A DNA stretch of 7,478 bases from Nitrosomonas sp. (GTDB taxonomy: Bacteria; Pseudomonadota; Gammaproteobacteria; Burkholderiales; Nitrosomonadaceae), in contig JAOULU010000078.1 of NCBI GenBank assembly GCA_029881855.1, positions 1-7,478 on the forward strand, in the 5' to 3' direction. Position 1 is the stretch's first letter. The number at the start of each line of letters is the position of its first letter. The position numbers were made by a program, and so were the translations under genes. Positions 7,019 to 7,478 of the stretch are shown one piece after another. The notes beneath the pieces were generated by a model that did no database searches, was not told where the DNA came from, and worked only from the letters and a program-made list of their open reading frames with translations.

Positions 7019-7478
7019 TCATGTTTCATTTCTATCTGTGATTAATTTCCAAATATTTTGGAAATTTTTATGTCTTTTCTTTGATACCAGCTTCGTATCA
7101 AAATAATACGGACGTCGTAGACCATGATAATTTGCTAATGGACCAACAGGAACGAAGTTTAGACCGTAATAGCCCAAAAGCTTATTGAGTGCGGGGTCCA
7201 TAACACAAAGCAAGTGTGTAATATTATGAATGAAACTCATCCGCCCAATACCAAAAGCAAGTCCTAGTATAGGATGTGGAAAAAACTTCCTTTGTTTTAT
7301 AAATTTGTATTCGGCCGATTTGTTCTTATGCGAAATATGTAGGGGTTCTTGACCTAAAAAATACTTTCCAACAAGAAAGCGAGAAATTTCTGCTGTATGG
7401 TATCTTGGTAGCTTCTTGGTTTTTAATAAATTTTTATCAATACACATATGTTTTTCGATTGGAAACTCCTTTTCAGGG
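7019..7478 (-). CDS. PEP-CTERM/exosortase system-associated acyltransferase, C-terminal part (cut by window edge)
   Basis: This belongs to the exosortase-associated N-acyl amino acid synthase family (GNAT-like, related to autoinducer synthases and FeeM), whose genes accompany PEP-CTERM protein sorting and exopolysaccharide loci. Visible hallmarks are FPIEKH just inside the edge, RYHTAEISRFLV (AEISR at visible residues 29-33), a VMDPALNKLLG helix, VPVGPLANYHGLRRPYY (HGLRRP at 118-123) and the stop at 7019. The frame contains 152 visible residues and no stop before base 7478. An ATG at 7447 would give only 142 residues, but conserved family sequence (EKEFPIEKH) continues upstream of it, so I treat it as internal. 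Family members have roughly 240-265 residues, so about 100 are outside the window. It acts in the cytoplasm, presumably joining an acyl chain to an amino acid; the product is unknown. The PstS-like gene follows after 71 nt on the same strand. Confidence 0.88.
   Translation of the reverse strand, partial: PEKEFPIEKHMCIDKNLLKTKKLPRYHTAEISRFLVGKYFLGQEPLHISHKNKSAEYKFIKQRKFFPHPILGLAFGIGRMSFIHNITHLLCVMDPALNKLLGYYGLNFVPVGPLANYHGLRRPYYFDTKLVSKKRHKNFQNIWKLITDRNET
7044..7066. repeat. Ten-base inverted repeat in the 3' end of the acyltransferase gene
   Basis: AATTTCCAAA and TTTGGAAATT are perfect ten-base arms (7044-7053 and 7057-7066) separated by three bases. It lies inside the last codons of the acyltransferase gene (the FQNIWK region). 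The stem has only two G-C pairs. In the direction of gene transcription no T-run follows, so it is not a standard terminator. It could protect the RNA end, act as a protein-binding site or be chance in AT-rich DNA. Confidence 0.5.

Overview
The window carries six protein-coding genes, all read on the minus strand. Transcription therefore runs from high to low coordinates, and the genes are described in that order. I see no convincing plus-strand gene, RNA gene, CRISPR array or insertion sequence. Base composition is AT-rich and short intergenic gaps are very AT-rich. The proteins look betaproteobacterial: an AlaT aminotransferase directly upstream of homoserine dehydrogenase, a PEP-CTERM/exosortase-type acyltransferase, and a dCache-PAS-GGDEF-EAL protein. 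A Nitrosomonas-like member of the Nitrosomonadaceae is my best guess; this rests on recalled resemblance, not on a search.

Right edge (7019-7478): the C-terminal part of an exosortase-associated acyltransferase (N-acyl amino acid synthase family). Its reading frame stays open through the window edge, so its true start lies outside.

Centre (6947 down to 2370): a tight three-gene cassette. It comprises a short PstS-like periplasmic protein, an outer-membrane beta-barrel whose start overlaps it by 11 nt, and 26 nt later an inner-membrane c-di-GMP enzyme. That enzyme has a periplasmic sensor domain, a PAS domain, and GGDEF and EAL domains that both keep their key residues. One protein per envelope compartment feeding a second-messenger enzyme suggests an envelope-to-cytoplasm sensing route. 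With an exosortase-linked gene just upstream, control of exopolysaccharide or surface proteins is a reasonable but unproven output.

Left side (2186 down to 1): alaT, then after 80 nt hom, which is cut by the left edge. This is amino-acid metabolism (alanine/glutamate transamination, threonine and methionine synthesis) and is functionally separate from the sensing cassette. A 183-nt AT-rich gap divides the two and probably holds the alaT promoter.

Longer gaps: no gene-free stretch exceeds 300 bases.
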